64,000 nt of DNA from Myxococcales bacterium (GCA_020633315.1 JACKDV010000007.1:124001-188000), one strand, 5' to 3'; counted from the stretch's first letter, positions 37,143 to 47,712 are shown. Program-made: numbers and translations. The notes: a model not told the origin generated them from the sequence alone.

Positions 37143-37273
37143 ACGACACCAACCTGGTGGACCTGGACTGGATCGATCGCGGCACGGCCCTGGTCCCGCT
37201 GCGCGGCGGCGGTGCGCTGCGCTCGGTGCGGAGCGACGTGGCCCGTCGCGCCCAGGCGATCTGGACGCGGTAG
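37142..37273 (+). pseudogene. 3' fragment of an unidentified protein
   Basis: About 43 codons read NDTNLVDLDWIDRGTALVPL followed by RGGGALRSVRSDVARRAQAIWTR and stop at 37273. The codon pattern is coding-like but there is no start or upstream continuation. It directly follows the Lys/Ala-rich fragment and ends 6 nt before the CDF gene's stop. The parent family is not recognised. Confidence 0.4.
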
Positions 37274-37279
37274 CCCGGC

Positions 37280-38149
37280 CTACGAGGGCGGAGGATCGAG
37301 GCCCACCGCCGCATCCACGTGGACCACCGCGTCCACGATGTCCTCGCGCTGGCGGAGGGCCGCCTCCACGGCCTCGCCGATGTCGTGGGCCTCGCCCACG
37401 CTCAGCTGCGGGTCCACGCGGATCTCCACCCACACCTGGGTGCGGTCCCCGAACGAGCGGGCCTTGATCTCGGCCACGGCACGCACCTGCGGGTGCTCGA
37501 GCAGCTCGCGGACGAGCTCGTCCTGCCACTCGCGGGGCGGGGCGGTGCCCATCAGCAGGTCGATGCTCTCCTTGGCGAGCATCGCCCCGGAGATCCCGAT
37601 CCACGCGGCCACCGGCAGCGCGAGCCAGGCGTCGAGCATGGGCCAGTCGCCGTAGCGCGCCCCCAAGAAGCCAGCCAGCGAGGTGAGGCCCACGATCACG
37701 TCGCTGCGGGCGTCCACTCGGAATGCACGCAGGGCCGCGTTGGCCCGCAGCAGCGCGGGCACCGAGGCGAGGCGCACGAACACGGCCTTGATCGCCACCT
37801 TGGTCCCGATTCCCGTCGCGACCGACCAGCCCATCAGCGCGGCCCGGCCCGAGCGCAGCGCCTCCACCGAGTCGAGCAGCACCTCGAGCGCCAGCGCCCC
37901 CACCAGCATGGCCACCACCAGCGCCGCGATGGGCTGGGCGCCGTGGTGCCCGTAGGGGTGGTTCTCGTCGGGGGGCGCGAGGCTGACCCGAAGCGCCCAC
38001 AGCAGGCCCAGACCGGTGAGGGCATCGGCGAGGCTGTCGGCCGCCTGCGCCAGCGCGAGCTGGCTGCCCGTCGCGAGGTATGCCGTGCCCAGCCCCAGCA
38101 GCAGGGCGACGCTCACGAGGCTCGAGGCGAGCAACAAGCGGCGGGGCAT
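37280..38149 (-). CDS. cation diffusion facilitator family transporter
   Basis: A 289-aa CDF transporter that exports divalent metals in exchange for protons. Six membrane helices can be traced. Metal-site segments are [12 protein letters not shown] in helix 2 and [11 protein letters not shown] in helix 5. These replace the usual His-x3-Asp by Asp-x3-Asp, as in Mn/Fe-type members, so Mn2+ or Fe2+ is a better guess than Zn2+. The [14 protein letters not shown] loop after helix 2 is the standard CDF signature. The C-terminal cytoplasmic domain ([25 protein letters not shown]) is the ferredoxin-like dimer domain. It is preceded by gene fragments and diverges from the macro-domain gene. Confidence 0.92.
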   Translation of the reverse strand: MPRRLLLASSLVSVALLLGLGTAYLATGSQLALAQAADSLADALTGLGLLWALRVSLAPPDENHPYGHHGAQPIAALVVAMLVGALALEVLLDSVEALRSGRAALMGWSVATGIGTKVAIKAVFVRLASVPALLRANAALRAFRVDARSDVIVGLTSLAGFLGARYGDWPMLDAWLALPVAAWIGISGAMLAKESIDLLMGTAPPREWQDELVRELLEHPQVRAVAEIKARSFGDRTQVWVEIRVDPQLSVGEAHDIGEAVEAALRQREDIVDAVVHVDAAVGLDPPPS

Positions 38150-38201
38150 GGGGGCGCATGGTAGCGCAGGCTGCTATCGTGCCCGCCGGGAGCGAGCGCC
38201 C

Positions 38202-38750
38202 ATGGAGGAGCGGATCGGTCACACGCGGATCACGCTGGTGCAGGGGGACATCACGCGGCAGCAGGTGGACGCGATCGTCAACGCGGCCAACTCCAGCCTG
38301 CTCGGCGGCGGTGGAGTCGACGGCGCGATCCATCGCGCGGGCGGACCGGCGATCCTCGAGGAGTGCCGCTCGATCCGGGCGGCCCAGGGCGGCTGTCCCA
38401 CCGGGCAGGCCGTGATCACCACCGCGGGCAAGCTCCCCGCCCGTCGGGTGATCCACACCGTGGGTCCCGTGTGGCAGGGCGGCGGGCGGGGCGAGGCCGA
38501 GCTGCTGCGCAGCGCCTACCGTAGCTGCCTGCGCCTGGCCCAGCGCGAGGAGCTGCGCACGATCGCGTTCCCGTCGATCAGCACCGGGGCCTACGGCTAT
38601 CCCATCACCCGGGCCGCCGCCGTCGCGCTGGAGGCCATGGCCCTCGGCTGCGAGCAGAGCCCCGAGGCCTTCGACGAGCTGCGCATGGTGCTGTTCTCCG
38701 CGCGCGACCTCGAGGCCTACGCCGACGCGCTGCGCCGGCGCCGGGCGTAG
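38202..38750 (+). CDS. macro domain protein, O-acetyl-ADP-ribose deacetylase type
   Basis: A 182-aa stand-alone macro domain. The signature [22 protein letters not shown] (in two parts: [15 protein letters not shown] and AIHRAGG) binds the ADP-ribose distal ribose and phosphate. [15 protein letters not shown] and [12 protein letters not shown] form the second phosphate loop. Members of the YmdB/MacroD type hydrolyse O-acetyl-ADP-ribose or remove ADP-ribose from proteins, and the Asn and Gly-rich catalytic loop is intact. The ATG at 38202 is well placed because the alternative upstream extension would enter the CDF divergent region. The stop is 22 nt from the convergent dehydrogenase gene. Confidence 0.94.
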   Translation: MEERIGHTRITLVQGDITRQQVDAIVNAANSSLLGGGGVDGAIHRAGGPAILEECRSIRAAQGGCPTGQAVITTAGKLPARRVIHTVGPVWQGGGRGEAELLRSAYRSCLRLAQREELRTIAFPSISTGAYGYPITRAAAVALEAMALGCEQSPEAFDELRMVLFSARDLEAYADALRRRRA

Positions 38751-38772
38751 GCGAGGCCCGCGGCCCCCGTGG

Positions 38773-40260
38773 CTAGCTCATCCAGGTGGCGTCCTTCTGG
38801 AGCGCCCACTTGCTGGTGATCTTGCGCGGGCGGGTCCAGAAGCGGAAGCCGTCCCAGCCGGTGATGTTGCCGTGGCCGAACTTGCTGTCGTTCCAGCCGC
38901 CGAAGCCGAAGGGCTCGCGGGGCACGGGCACGCCGATGTTCACCCCGCACATGCCCGCCTCCACCTCGTTCATCACCCGCCGCGCCACGTCGCCCGAGGT
39001 GGTGTAGACCGAGCTGGCGTTGCCGTAGGGGTTGGCGTTCTCGAGCGCGATGGCCTGGTCGAGGTTGGCGACGCGGACGATGGAGAGCACGGGGCCGAAG
39101 ATCTCCTCGCGGGCCGCCGGCATCTCGCCCTTGACGTGATCGAGCAGCGTGGGGCCCACCCAGTAGCCGCCCTTGCCCACCGAGGCCGCGCGGCCGTCCA
39201 CGAGCACCTTGGCGCCCTGCTGCTCGGCCTGGGTGATGTAGCCGTTGATCCGCTCCACCGCGGCCGCGGTGGTGATGGGGCCCAGATCCTGGCCGAGGGT
39301 CATCGCGGCGGAGCGCTTGGCGACCTCGTCGATGATGTGCTGCACGTCGCCCACCGCCACCATCACCGAGGCGGCCATGCAGCGCTGCCCGGCGCAGCCG
39401 GTGTACGAGGCCACCACGTTGTCGGCGGTGAGCTCCACGTCGGCGTCGGGGACCACGATGAGGTGGTTCTTGGCCCCGCCCAGGCACAGCGCGCGCTTGC
39501 CCGCGGCGGCGGAGCGCCCGTAGACCAGCTTGGCCACGCGGGTGGAGCCCACGAAGGCTACGGCCTCGATGCCCGGGTGGTCGCACAGCGCCTCCACGGT
39601 CTCGCGGTCGCCCTGCACCAGGTTGAGGATTCCCTTGGGCAGCCCGGCGTCCTCGAAGATCTGGGCCAGCTTGAGCGACGACAGCGGCACCTGCTCGCTG
39701 GGCTTGAGCACGAACGCGTTGCCGCCCACCAGCGCCTGCGGGAGCATCCACAGCGGCACCATGAAGGGGAAGTTGAAGGGCACGATCCCCGCCACCACCC
39801 CCAGCGGGGCGTAGACCACCTCGCAGCTCACCCCGCGGCTCACCTCGAGCTGGTTGCCGGCGGCGATGTTGGGCAGCGCGCAGCCGTACTCGACGCACTC
39901 GATGCCCTTCTCCACCTCGGCCTTGGCCTCGGCGAAGATCTTGCCGTTCTCGTGGCTCACCAGCCACGACAGCTCGTCGATGTCGCGCATCATCAGCCCG
40001 CGCGCCCGGTACATCACGTGGGCCCGCTCGCGCAGCGGCCACTGCTTCCAGTCCTCCACCGCGGTGGAGGCGGCCTGCACCGCGGCATCCACGTCGGACG
40101 CGGTCGACATGCGGACCTTGGCCATCGTCTCGCCGTGCCGGGGGTTGACGACCGGCAGCACCCGGTCACCGCTGGGCTCGACCCACTCGCCGCCGATCCA
40201 ATTGCGGGCGTCGATGAAGGGGGTCTGCTCGTACGAGCTCGCTTCGAACTTGGGGATCAT
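38773..40260 (-). CDS. mmsA: CoA-acylating (methyl)malonate-semialdehyde dehydrogenase
   Basis: A 495-aa aldehyde dehydrogenase of the MmsA type. It oxidises malonate semialdehyde or methylmalonate semialdehyde with NAD+ and CoA to acetyl-CoA or propionyl-CoA and CO2. Catalytic Cys294 is in CAGQRCMAAS. The position that is Glu in most aldehyde dehydrogenases is Asn265 in GGAKNH, the hallmark of CoA-acylating members. APLGVVAGIVPFNFPF and FVGSTRVAK are the NAD+ segments. Its ATG overlaps the NCS1 transporter's stop in TCAT (40257-40260), giving coupled translation. With dihydropyrimidinase, ureidopropionase and dihydropyrimidine dehydrogenase nearby, it fits the end of reductive uracil/thymine degradation. 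Confidence 0.94.
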   Translation of the reverse strand: MIPKFEASSYEQTPFIDARNWIGGEWVEPSGDRVLPVVNPRHGETMAKVRMSTASDVDAAVQAASTAVEDWKQWPLRERAHVMYRARGLMMRDIDELSWLVSHENGKIFAEAKAEVEKGIECVEYGCALPNIAAGNQLEVSRGVSCEVVYAPLGVVAGIVPFNFPFMVPLWMLPQALVGGNAFVLKPSEQVPLSSLKLAQIFEDAGLPKGILNLVQGDRETVEALCDHPGIEAVAFVGSTRVAKLVYGRSAAAGKRALCLGGAKNHLIVVPDADVELTADNVVASYTGCAGQRCMAASVMVAVGDVQHIIDEVAKRSAAMTLGQDLGPITTAAAVERINGYITQAEQQGAKVLVDGRAASVGKGGYWVGPTLLDHVKGEMPAAREEIFGPVLSIVRVANLDQAIALENANPYGNASSVYTTSGDVARRVMNEVEAGMCGVNIGVPVPREPFGFGGWNDSKFGHGNITGWDGFRFWTRPRKITSKWALQKDATWMS

Positions 40261-41810
40261 GACGATGGCTCCTCCGTCGTGGGGCGTGGCTTGGCCGGAC
40301 CGGACTCGGGGTACCACATTCGCATCAGCGTCAGGTAGAGGCCCCCCGAGATGAGGAAACCGACGAACCAGGCGTAGGTGTACACGTCGTCGAGCCAGGT
40401 GGGGATCACGCCGTCGCCGATGGCTCCCGCCTGGTGCAGGAAGCCGGGAATGTTGGGAAGCACCCCCAACGTGAATGCGACGATCGCGGCGAGGTTGAAG
40501 CCGCGCCCGTAGGCATAGGGCCCCTCCCGACGGTACAGGCCGTCGAGGTCGAGCTCGGTGCGGCGCAGCAGGAAGTAGTCGGCGATGAGGATGCCGCCGA
40601 TCGGACCCAGCAGCGCCGAGTAGCCCACCAGCCAGGTGAAGATGTAGCCGCCCGTGGTCTCGATGAGCTTCCAGGGGAAGATGGCGAAGCCCAGGCCGGC
40701 GGTGATGTAGCCCCCCAGGCGGAAGCCGACCTTCTCGGGGGCCGCGTTGATCATCGCGTTGGCGGGGGAGACCACGTTGGCCGCGATGTTGGTGCTGAGG
40801 GTGGCCACCGCCAGGGCCAGCAGCGACAGCACCACCGTGAAGCCGCCGCCGATTTTGCCCGCGAGCACCGTGGGATCCCAGATGGGCTCGGCCAGGGCCC
40901 CGGTGCTCGGGTCGGCGAAGATCACCGTGGTGGCGCTGGTCACCGCCACGCTGATGAACGCGAACAGGGTCATCGTGGTGGGCAGGCCCAGGGCCTGCCC
41001 CATGATCTGGTCGCGCTGGCTGCGGGCGTAGCGGGTGAAGTCGGGGATGTTGAGCGACAGCGTGGCCCAGAAGCCGACCATCGCGGTCAGCGAGGGCACG
41101 AACACCGAGAGGAACTGGCCCTCCTTGGCGCCACCGGGACCGAAGGCCCCTTGGTTGGCGAGCATGGCCGAGAAGTCGCCCGCGGCCAGGTAGGCCCACA
41201 GCAGCAGGACCAGGCCGATGGCGATGAGGAAGGGCGCGGCCAGGGTCTCGAGCAGGCGGATCGACTCCACCCCGCGGTAGATGATCGCGAGCTGCAGCAC
41301 CCAGAACAGCACGAAGCACGCCAGCTCGCCGGCGTTGATCCCCAGCACCGGCAGGTCGGCGCCCACCAAGAGGTCGGTCCACAGGGCGTTGACGAGCTGG
41401 TAGATCGCGAAGCCCCCGAACCAGGTCTGGATCCCGAACCAGCCGCAGGCCACCAGCGCGCGCAGCAGCGAGGGGATGTGGGCGCCCTTGATGCCGAAGC
41501 TGGCCCGCGCCAGCACGGGGAAGGGCACGCCGTACTTGGTGCCCGCGTGTCCGTTGAGCACCATGGGGATCAGCACGATCACGTTGCCCAGCATGATCGT
41601 CATCACCGCCTGCCACCAGCTCATGCCCTCCTTGATGAGCGACGAGGCCAGGGTATAGGTGGGCACGCACACGACCATCCCGATCCACAGGCTGGCCATG
41701 TTGAGCACCGACCAGTGGCGCTCGTCCGGGCCCGTGGGGCGGATGTCGTCGTTGTACAGGCCGGGGTCGGGGTCCCGAACGTGCAGCGAGGGCATGGGTC
41801 CGACCTGCAT
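40257..41810 (-). CDS. NCS1 family nucleobase:cation symporter
   Basis: A polytopic transporter of the NCS1 family with about 12 membrane helices, about 517 aa from the ATG at 41810. ATG 41795 (MPSLHVRDP) is a shorter option. A TTG further upstream lies inside a hairpin and is unlikely. Typical segments are RPTGPDERHWSVLNMASLWIG at the N-terminus, SFGIKGAHIPSLLRALVACGWFGIQTWFGG in helix 3, and GFWATLSLNIPDFTRYA in helix 6, where NIPDFTRYA is the NCS1 signature. The members import uracil, allantoin or hydantoins with Na+ or H+. The pyrimidine-degradation genes around it make uracil/thymine the most likely substrate. It is coupled to mmsA downstream. Confidence 0.93.
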   Translation of the reverse strand: MQVGPMPSLHVRDPDPGLYNDDIRPTGPDERHWSVLNMASLWIGMVVCVPTYTLASSLIKEGMSWWQAVMTIMLGNVIVLIPMVLNGHAGTKYGVPFPVLARASFGIKGAHIPSLLRALVACGWFGIQTWFGGFAIYQLVNALWTDLLVGADLPVLGINAGELACFVLFWVLQLAIIYRGVESIRLLETLAAPFLIAIGLVLLLWAYLAAGDFSAMLANQGAFGPGGAKEGQFLSVFVPSLTAMVGFWATLSLNIPDFTRYARSQRDQIMGQALGLPTTMTLFAFISVAVTSATTVIFADPSTGALAEPIWDPTVLAGKIGGGFTVVLSLLALAVATLSTNIAANVVSPANAMINAAPEKVGFRLGGYITAGLGFAIFPWKLIETTGGYIFTWLVGYSALLGPIGGILIADYFLLRRTELDLDGLYRREGPYAYGRGFNLAAIVAFTLGVLPNIPGFLHQAGAIGDGVIPTWLDDVYTYAWFVGFLISGGLYLTLMRMWYPESGPAKPRPTTEEPSS

Positions 41811-41820
41811 ACCAACCGCC

Positions 41821-41840
41821 CCGTGCTTCGCCAAGCACGG
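41821..41840 (-). promoter_or_regulatory. 8-bp hairpin in the leader of the NCS1 gene
   Basis: CCGTGCTT and AAGCACGG form a perfect 8-bp stem with a CGCC loop, ending about 10 nt before the ATG at 41810. It lies between the VWA lipoprotein gene and the NCS1 gene. It could act as a terminator for the upstream gene, an mRNA leader element or a protein-binding site. There is no T-tract. Confidence 0.45.
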
Positions 41841-41890
41841 CCCGGCCCCGCGCGCGTGAGCCGAACGTCGTCAAGCGGGCAGCGAGGCGC

Positions 41891-42913
41891 CTACCCGGGC
41901 GGCGTGAAGTTGTTGCAGGCCTCCTCGATGAGGTCGATGGCCTGCTGGAAGGCCGGGCCGTAGTCGTTGGTGCACACCGGGGCCTCGAAGCCGTTGGTGA
42001 ACATGTTGGTGAACGCCGAGATCTGATTGGCGTTGGACCCCGGGCAGCCCCCGCCCGGCACGTTGATGAGCGACACCACCGCGATGTTCTCCTCGATGCC
42101 CGAGCGCGCGGCCACGATGTCGTCGAACCAGGTCGTGGCGTTGCCGCTGTCGTCGCCGGGCTCGTCGGTGATGATGACGATGACGAGCAGGGAGTCCTCG
42201 CGCAGGTAGCCCTCGTTGCACTGGCCGGGGCCGCCCTGCACCTGCTGGACCGCCTGCACCGTGGCCTCCATGGGGCGCTCGGTGGCGCTGCCCACCGTGC
42301 CCACGTCGGCGGCGCAGGAGAACTCCATCGCGAGGTCGTCGGCCTCGGTCATGAAATTGTAGCCGGCCGCGTAGGGGCCACAGGTGGAGTTGCTCGAGTT
42401 GCTCCCGCCGGTCTGCACCACCAGCGAGCCGAGCTGCTGGCAGCCCGCGACGTTGTAGTCGTAGGTGTCGGTGGTGACGATGCCGACCTGGTACTCGTCG
42501 ACGGTCCCGAGCACGCTCTGGATGCCCGTGATGAAGGCGGGGAAGTTGCCGACCAGGGTGTCCTGGTCGTCGCCCATGCTGCCCGAGTTGTCGATGGTGA
42601 ACAGGAAGTCCACCTTCTGGCAGCCCTCCTCGGGGATCGTGGCGTCGGGCAGGATGCCGAGGTCGAACTTGGGGTGGTAGCCCGAGGTGAGCCCGTCGCT
42701 GGCCGCGGTCTCGTCGTTGGTCGCGGTGCCGTCGTGGGAGCCCAGGCCCGTGCTCGCCGCGCTGGTGCTGCCGGAGGAGGCATCGCCGGTCTCGTTGCCG
42801 AGGCTGCCGATGCCGGGCCCTCCGCCCGCGTCACCGCGCCCCTCGCCGCCACCGCAGGCCACGAGCATGGTCATCGCACCACCGAGGATCGAGCATCGAG
42901 CCAGTCGTCTCAT
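41891..42913 (-). CDS. VWA domain-containing lipoprotein
   Basis: A 340-aa lipoprotein with signal MRRLARCSILGGAMTMLVAC and lipobox LVAC. After a Gly/Ser/Asp linker of about 60 residues comes a von Willebrand factor A domain. VDFLFTIDNSGSMGDDQDTL carries the metal-site D-x-S-x-S (DNSGS), and a later TDEPGD loop also fits the metal site. Cysteines flank the fold. VWA lipoproteins bind other surface proteins or matrix. It sits between dihydropyrimidinase and the NCS1 transporter on the same strand but has no metabolic connection, so this may be an insertion into an ancestral pyrimidine operon. It is widespread in myxobacteria. Confidence 0.9.
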   Translation of the reverse strand: MRRLARCSILGGAMTMLVACGGGEGRGDAGGGPGIGSLGNETGDASSGSTSAASTGLGSHDGTATNDETAASDGLTSGYHPKFDLGILPDATIPEEGCQKVDFLFTIDNSGSMGDDQDTLVGNFPAFITGIQSVLGTVDEYQVGIVTTDTYDYNVAGCQQLGSLVVQTGGSNSSNSTCGPYAAGYNFMTEADDLAMEFSCAADVGTVGSATERPMEATVQAVQQVQGGPGQCNEGYLREDSLLVIVIITDEPGDDSGNATTWFDDIVAARSGIEENIAVVSLINVPGGGCPGSNANQISAFTNMFTNGFEAPVCTNDYGPAFQQAIDLIEEACNNFTPPG

Positions 42914-43046
42914 CGCGGGGCCTACGCTAGCACCGATCGCCGGGGAGGCGACGTCCGAATCCGAGCGCCCGCGTCCGCAGCGAGCGAGCTCGAGGGGCGC
43001 GGGCGCTGGCCCGAACGGCGCGATGGCACCCTCGTGGCGGCGCGGC

Positions 43047-44660
<1,614 letters not shown>

Positions 44661-44787
44661 TTACCGCGGGTTGTCGGGCGGAAGGACCGCCCCGGCGGGC
44701 GTATGGGGGTCGGGCGTCGGCACGGAGCTCCTGCGCTCGTCGTCCAGCTTCCACCTTCACTCGGCGGTGCTACCTTTCGAGGAGCCC

Positions 44788-45603
44788 ATGAGACGAGCCC
44801 ATGTCCTGGCGTTGGTGGTGCTGCTCGGCGCCTGCGAGCACGGCCCGCAGTCGACGAGCAGCGTCGACGCTCCCGCACCCAAGGCCGAGACCACCCAGGG
44901 CGCGCCGACCCCCGCCGCGAAGGCCAAGCCCGCGGCGTCCGAGGTCTACCGGCGACCCGGCGATCCGGCGACGGGCATCGACGAGCTCGCGTTCTGGGGC
45001 TGGTCGGAGGACGGGCGCTACTTCGCGGTCGAGACCTACCACCACGGCGCGGACATGGTGGAGTGCGAGGGCGAGGCCGAGCTGACGATCTTCGACGCCG
45101 AGGCCAACCGCCCGGCCGAGGACGGGCACGTGCTGATCAAGCACGCCGAGCCCGAGGCCGAGACCTGCGATCCTCCCGATCTGCGGGAGGCGCTGGCCCA
45201 GCGCCGGGCGCCCCTGCTCGAGCGCTACGGGATCACGCCCGCGCACATCGGCGGGCCGCTCTCGCTCGAGCCCAGCGGTGACGGCTCGCGCTGGAGCTTC
45301 ACCACGCCCAAGGAGCGCAAGGCCGTCACGCTGTCCCTGCGGGTGCTCCACGGCACCGACGACCCGATGGAGGCGATCGACGGCGCGGCCTTCGAGCTCG
45401 AGCTCCAGCCGGAGGGCGGCCCCGCGGTGGTGCTCGAGCCCGGCCGCGAGCGGCGGCCGTGGACCCTGGGCTACGGCCTCGAGCAGGGCATGGCGTTCGT
45501 GGGACCCCAGGGCCGTCACGCGGCGATCTTGGTGGCCACGCAGATGACGATGCCCGAGGGCGTGCGCAGCTCGTGGACGCCGAGGGGCGCCACGCTGCGC
45601 TGA
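44788..45603 (+). CDS. DUF2259-like lipoprotein
   Basis: A 271-aa lipoprotein from an ATG at 44788 with GGAG 5 nt upstream. Signal MRRAHVLALVVLLGAC has lipobox LGAC. A short Ala/Pro/Lys linker precedes a domain with ELAFWGWSEDGRYFAVETYHHG, which resembles the DUF2259 start (FIGFSxDGRYFAFE). CDPPDLREALAQRRAPLLERYGI and WTLGYGLEQGMAFVGPQG follow. The function of DUF2259 proteins is unknown, and they are predicted to be secreted. It stands alone on its strand and converges on the amidase gene at a perfect hairpin. Confidence 0.78.
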   Translation: MRRAHVLALVVLLGACEHGPQSTSSVDAPAPKAETTQGAPTPAAKAKPAASEVYRRPGDPATGIDELAFWGWSEDGRYFAVETYHHGADMVECEGEAELTIFDAEANRPAEDGHVLIKHAEPEAETCDPPDLREALAQRRAPLLERYGITPAHIGGPLSLEPSGDGSRWSFTTPKERKAVTLSLRVLHGTDDPMEAIDGAAFELELQPEGGPAVVLEPGRERRPWTLGYGLEQGMAFVGPQGRHAAILVATQMTMPEGVRSSWTPRGATLR

Positions 45604-45626
45604 GCGCTCGCGTGGTGCCCCCGGGC

Positions 45627-45648
45627 GATCCTCGAGCGGTCGAGGATC
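45627..45648. terminator. 9-bp perfect hairpin between convergent genes
   Basis: GATCCTCGA at 45627-45635 and TCGAGGATC at 45640-45648 form a perfect 9-bp stem with a GCGG loop. It lies 24 nt after the DUF2259-like gene and overlaps the stop codon of the convergent amidase gene. This position supports a two-way terminator. It lacks a T-tract. Confidence 0.6.
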
Positions 45649-46240
45649 AGGCGTAGTTCGCGAAGCGGCCGGGCCCACCACCGTTGGGGCCGTGCCAGTT
45701 GGTCGAGTCGAGGTACGAGGTCTGCAGGTTCTCGAGCACCCAGCTCTTCTCGACCTTCGATCCCGGGCAGGTCTTGTTGGTCTTGGGATCGTCGCGGTGG
45801 AAGAGGATGTTGGTGGCGTCGGGCTTGAGCCCCGCCCACGAGACCAGCGCCTTGACCGCGCCGAAGGCGGTGGTCCAGCACGCGAGCCCGCGCCCGTTGT
45901 TGGGCGCCTCCTCGTTGTAGTTGCCCAGCACCTCGATGCCGATGGCGCGGCTGTTGAAGCTCTTGGCGTGCACGCCCTTCTCGGTCAGCGGGCACATGCC
46001 GAAGATCTGATCGTCGTCGATGAACAGATGGGGAGCCGAGGACCACTTCTTGGTGGTCTCGTAGTAGTAGCGGATGTTCTTGATGTGCTGCGCGGTCAGC
46101 CCGGAGGGGCGCTGCGCCAGCGAGGGCACCCCGGTGTGGTGCAGGCAGATCGAGTCGACCCAGGCGGGCTTGGTGACCGTCTTGACGTACGCCTCGAACT
46201 CCGAGACGGTCCAAACCTGTCCTTCATTGGAGAATCCCAT
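45647..46240 (-). CDS. N-acetylmuramoyl-L-alanine amidase (Amidase_2)
   Basis: A 197-aa zinc amidase that cuts the bond between muramic acid and L-Ala of peptidoglycan. The zinc ligands fit CLHHTGVPSL (first His pair) and HRDDPKTNKTCPG near residues 165-177, with the acidic AIGIEVLGNYNEE loop between. No signal peptide is visible, so the enzyme is not exported by Sec. It could act in peptidoglycan recycling, as a phage-like endolysin, or as a secreted effector. GGGAACGA lies close to the ATG. The upstream region is the longest low-G+C non-coding part of the window. It is not obviously related to the pyrimidine genes on either side. Confidence 0.9.
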   Translation of the reverse strand: MGFSNEGQVWTVSEFEAYVKTVTKPAWVDSICLHHTGVPSLAQRPSGLTAQHIKNIRYYYETTKKWSSAPHLFIDDDQIFGMCPLTEKGVHAKSFNSRAIGIEVLGNYNEEAPNNGRGLACWTTAFGAVKALVSWAGLKPDATNILFHRDDPKTNKTCPGSKVEKSWVLENLQTSYLDSTNWHGPNGGGPGRFANYA

Positions 46241-46550
46241 GCTTCGTTCCCTTTGGTGCCCTGTGGTGGCGGGGGCGGCTCGGCGGGACCACTACGGTTC
46301 CGGTGAATTTGGTACGCCAGATTGCGGATCACACTGAAGGTGTGGGACCACGGATGGACGTCGCTCGCCTCCCGTGGTGAGACACGTACGCACTTGGGAT
46401 TTCCATCATCCTAATTTCGAAATTTCTTTCGGGGGCGGATCCGAGCCGTAGGGCACGCACATGGCGGCCGAGCGACCGGCGTCGATCGCTCGGCTCGATC
46501 CCGTGGCCCGGCGGGGGCGGCCCCGCCGAGGAGCCCGCGGCCCGGGGCGG
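46241..46550. promoter_or_regulatory. 310-base intergenic region with AT-rich palindrome
   Basis: The region upstream of the amidase gene (minus strand) and downstream of the ureidopropionase gene. It contains AATTTCGAAATT, a perfect 12-bp palindrome at 46413-46424, in an AT-rich island, and ACCACGG (46347-46353) paired with CCGTGGT (46372-46378) as a 7-bp inverted repeat. These are likely promoter or operator elements for the amidase gene. No ORF with family resemblance is seen. Confidence 0.45.
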
Positions 46551-47417
46551 CTACGGGTCGACGATCTCGTCGTACGCGTCGGGACGGCGGTCCCGGTAGA
46601 ACTGCCAGGTGCTGCGGACCTCGTCGATCATCGACAGGTCGAGATCGGCCACGATCACCTCGTCGTCGTCCTCGGAGCCCTCGGCGATGATCTGGCCGCG
46701 CGGGTTGACGAAGTAGCTGGTGCCGTAGAACTTGCCGATGTTCCAGGGCGGCTCGGTGCCCACGCGGTTGATCGCCCCCACGAAGTAGCCGTTGGCCACC
46801 GCGTGGGCGGGCTGCTCGATCTTCCACAGGTACTGCGACAGCCCGGCCACGGTGGCCGAGGGGTTGAACACGATCTCGGCCCCGTTGAGGCCCAGGCAGC
46901 GCGCGCCCTCGGGGAAGTGGCGGTCGTAGCAGATGTAGACCCCGATGGTCGCGTAGCGGGTCTTGAACACGGGGTAGCCCCCGTCGCCGGGACGGAAGAA
47001 GAACTTCTCCCAGAAGCCGGCCACCTGCGGGATGTGCTGCTTGCGATACTTGCCCAGGTAGCTGCCGTCGGCATCGAGCACGGCCGCGGTGTTGTAGTAC
47101 ACGCCGCGCATCGCCTTCTCGTAGATGGGCACCACGATGACCATCTGGTGCTTCTTGGCGTGCTCGGCCAAGCGGGTGACGGTGGGGCCGGGGACCTCCT
47201 CGGCCGACTCGTACCAGCGGGCGTCCTGGCTGGGGCAGAAGTAGGGGCCGTTGAAGATCTCCTGCAGGCAGAGGATCTGCACCCCCTTGTCGGCCGCCTG
47301 CTCGATCAGGGGGATGTGCTTGAGGAACATCGCCTCCTTGATCTCGTCGACGGGACGGCTCTCGTCGTTGAGGGGATTGGCGCACTGAATCAGCCCGCAG
47401 CGAACGATCTCACTCAT
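46551..47417 (-). CDS. beta-ureidopropionase, nitrilase superfamily
   Basis: A 288-aa carbon-nitrogen hydrolase that converts N-carbamoyl-beta-alanine or its methyl homologue to beta-alanine or 3-aminoisobutyrate, CO2 and NH3. The catalytic triad is clear: Glu53 in LQEIF, Lys126 in KYRKQHIP and Cys163 in ICYDRHFPE. LCLQEIFNGPYFCPSQ and the C-terminal RDRRPDAYDEIV are typical of the plant/bacterial ureidopropionase and N-carbamoylputrescine amidase branch. The neighbourhood decides for ureidopropionase: dihydropyrimidinase and dihydropyrimidine dehydrogenase flank it. It diverges from preT with a 295-nt promoter region between. Confidence 0.93.
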   Translation of the reverse strand: MSEIVRCGLIQCANPLNDESRPVDEIKEAMFLKHIPLIEQAADKGVQILCLQEIFNGPYFCPSQDARWYESAEEVPGPTVTRLAEHAKKHQMVIVVPIYEKAMRGVYYNTAAVLDADGSYLGKYRKQHIPQVAGFWEKFFFRPGDGGYPVFKTRYATIGVYICYDRHFPEGARCLGLNGAEIVFNPSATVAGLSQYLWKIEQPAHAVANGYFVGAINRVGTEPPWNIGKFYGTSYFVNPRGQIIAEGSEDDDEVIVADLDLSMIDEVRSTWQFYRDRRPDAYDEIVDP

Positions 47418-47712
47418 CGGCTCACCTCGATCTCGCAGGTTGGTGGCAGGGCGCGCAGGATACGAAAACGGCCCCCGGATGTCGACGCGAACCATCGATG
47501 TCGAGGTCCACGTCGAGGTCGACGCACGGGTCGTGGAACGGGTCTCGGCGGCCCGCGAGCGGCTCGTGGCGGGCATCGGGGCCGCGTGGAGGTCGAATGC
47601 CGCTTGTCCCCCCCGACCGGGCCCGCATACCCTGGTTGCCCTCGGGCGGGTCGCCGGTGGCTCGCCCCGGTCGCTCGTCTCGTCCACCCGCCGACCACCC
47701 ACGAAGGTGCCG

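Noticed and set aside
41811..41834. TTG start for the NCS1 transporter at 41834
   Set aside because: The codon lies inside the 8-bp hairpin, and the added residues are not typical of the family.
47479..47712. Upstream extension of preT beginning MSTRTIDVEVHV
   Set aside because: It adds a basic unconserved segment and occupies the divergent promoter region. The ATG at 47713 gives the normal PreT N-terminus. Two GTCGAGGTC direct repeats at 47500-47520 were noted but are too common in such DNA to call.
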